Positions 5,116 through 5,372 of a DNA stretch of 5,372 nt are shown here, piece by piece; position 1 is the stretch's first letter; the number at the start of each line of letters is the position of its first letter. Source of the stretch: Betaproteobacteria bacterium (GTDB lineage: Bacteria > Pseudomonadota > Gammaproteobacteria > Burkholderiales > Casimicrobiaceae); assembly GCA_005883655.1 (NCBI GenBank), contig VBDA01000161.1, forward strand, positions 1 to 5,372. The letters run 5' to 3'. The position numbers were made by a program, and so were the translations under genes. The notes below the pieces were generated by a model that saw only the letters and a program-made list of their open reading frames with translations, searched no databases and was not told the origin of the DNA.

Positions 5116-5372
5116 TTACGACAGCGGGTCGGAAAGATAGAGCCGGCTGCTCTTGGGCACCCCTGCAAGCAGGTATTCCATCTGGTCGGCGAGGATGCGT
5201 CGATTGCGCAGGATGAAATGCTCGTGGCGGTTGGGCACGTAGGGTACGTAGAGCAGCGGCATGCCAGCCTGCTCGGGAGAGCGGCAGCCTTTGGTGGTAT
5301 TGCAGCGCCGGCACGCCGTGACAGTGTTGGTCCACACATCCCGCCCGCCTCGCGAGACCGGCATCACATGGT
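5116..5372 (-). CDS. HNH endonuclease family protein, C-terminal part
   Basis: Partial: the frame is open to the right edge, so the 5' end lies outside; 84 complete residues are visible. They begin inside the HNH motif: the codon at 5368-5370 is the first His (the partial codon before it is compatible with Asp, as in DH), followed by VMPVSRGG, the middle Asn 14 residues after that His (WTN), the zinc-type CRRC pair, and the final NTTKG. These are the expected beta-beta-alpha-metal nuclease residues, so the active site appears intact as far as it can be seen. The tail contains a conserved-looking segment (LLYVPYVPNRHEHFILRNRR) that I recall from chromosomal HNH proteins of beta-proteobacteria. 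Such proteins are usually stand-alone and of unproven target; nothing here ties it to a restriction, phage or intron system. The N-terminal half, probably with another CxxC, is missing. Confidence 0.88.
   Translation of the reverse strand, partial: HVMPVSRGGRDVWTNTVTACRRCNTTKGCRSPEQAGMPLLYVPYVPNRHEHFILRNRRILADQMEYLLAGVPKSSRLYLSDPLS

Noticed and set aside
5116..5372. HNH protein as part of a homing intron, phage or restriction system
   Set aside because: No methylase, reverse transcriptase, intron structure or phage gene is visible; it looks like a stand-alone chromosomal HNH gene.

Overview
The window is GC-rich, with tightly packed, Ala/Arg-rich, high-GC3 genes. The gene content (AI-2E-type permease, hemerythrin-like protein, DUF883 protein, pirin, HNH protein) suggests a beta-proteobacterium of the Burkholderiaceae (Burkholderia/Paraburkholderia/Caballeronia type). 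That assignment is inference from gene content and style; no marker gene is present.

Layout. 1-262 (+): the C-terminal end of an AI-2E/PerM-type permease, cut by the left edge. 267-307: a strong GC hairpin shared with the converging gene. 312-2159 (-): a likely three-gene unit read right to left, consisting of a 45-residue single-span membrane peptide, a 343-residue multi-pass membrane protein with an Ala/Pro linker, and a hemerythrin-like HHE protein. 2160-2697: no confident gene, but several inverted repeats and a possible short coding remnant. 2698-3033 (-): a small DUF883/ElaB/YqjD-type membrane-anchored protein. 3034-3430: a divergent intergenic region. 3431-3847 (+): a small secreted four-cysteine protein, closed by a textbook terminator at 3900-3925. 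4030-4899 (-): a pirin-family cupin with all four metal ligands. 5116-5372 (-): the C-terminal half of an HNH endonuclease, cut by the right edge.

Functional reading. Most of the middle genes are small envelope or non-haem-iron proteins of the kind often seen in stress-response accessory loci: HHE di-iron protein, DUF883, small membrane peptide, secreted Cys protein and pirin. The hemerythrin gene following a membrane protein with His-rich termini is the most suggestive association. No mobile element, CRISPR array, tRNA or rRNA was seen. No defence or biosynthetic system is evident. The items most worth a second look are the three-gene membrane/hemerythrin unit, the four-Cys secreted protein, the apparent +1 frameshift in the tail of the permease, and the possible coding remnant near 2278-2493.
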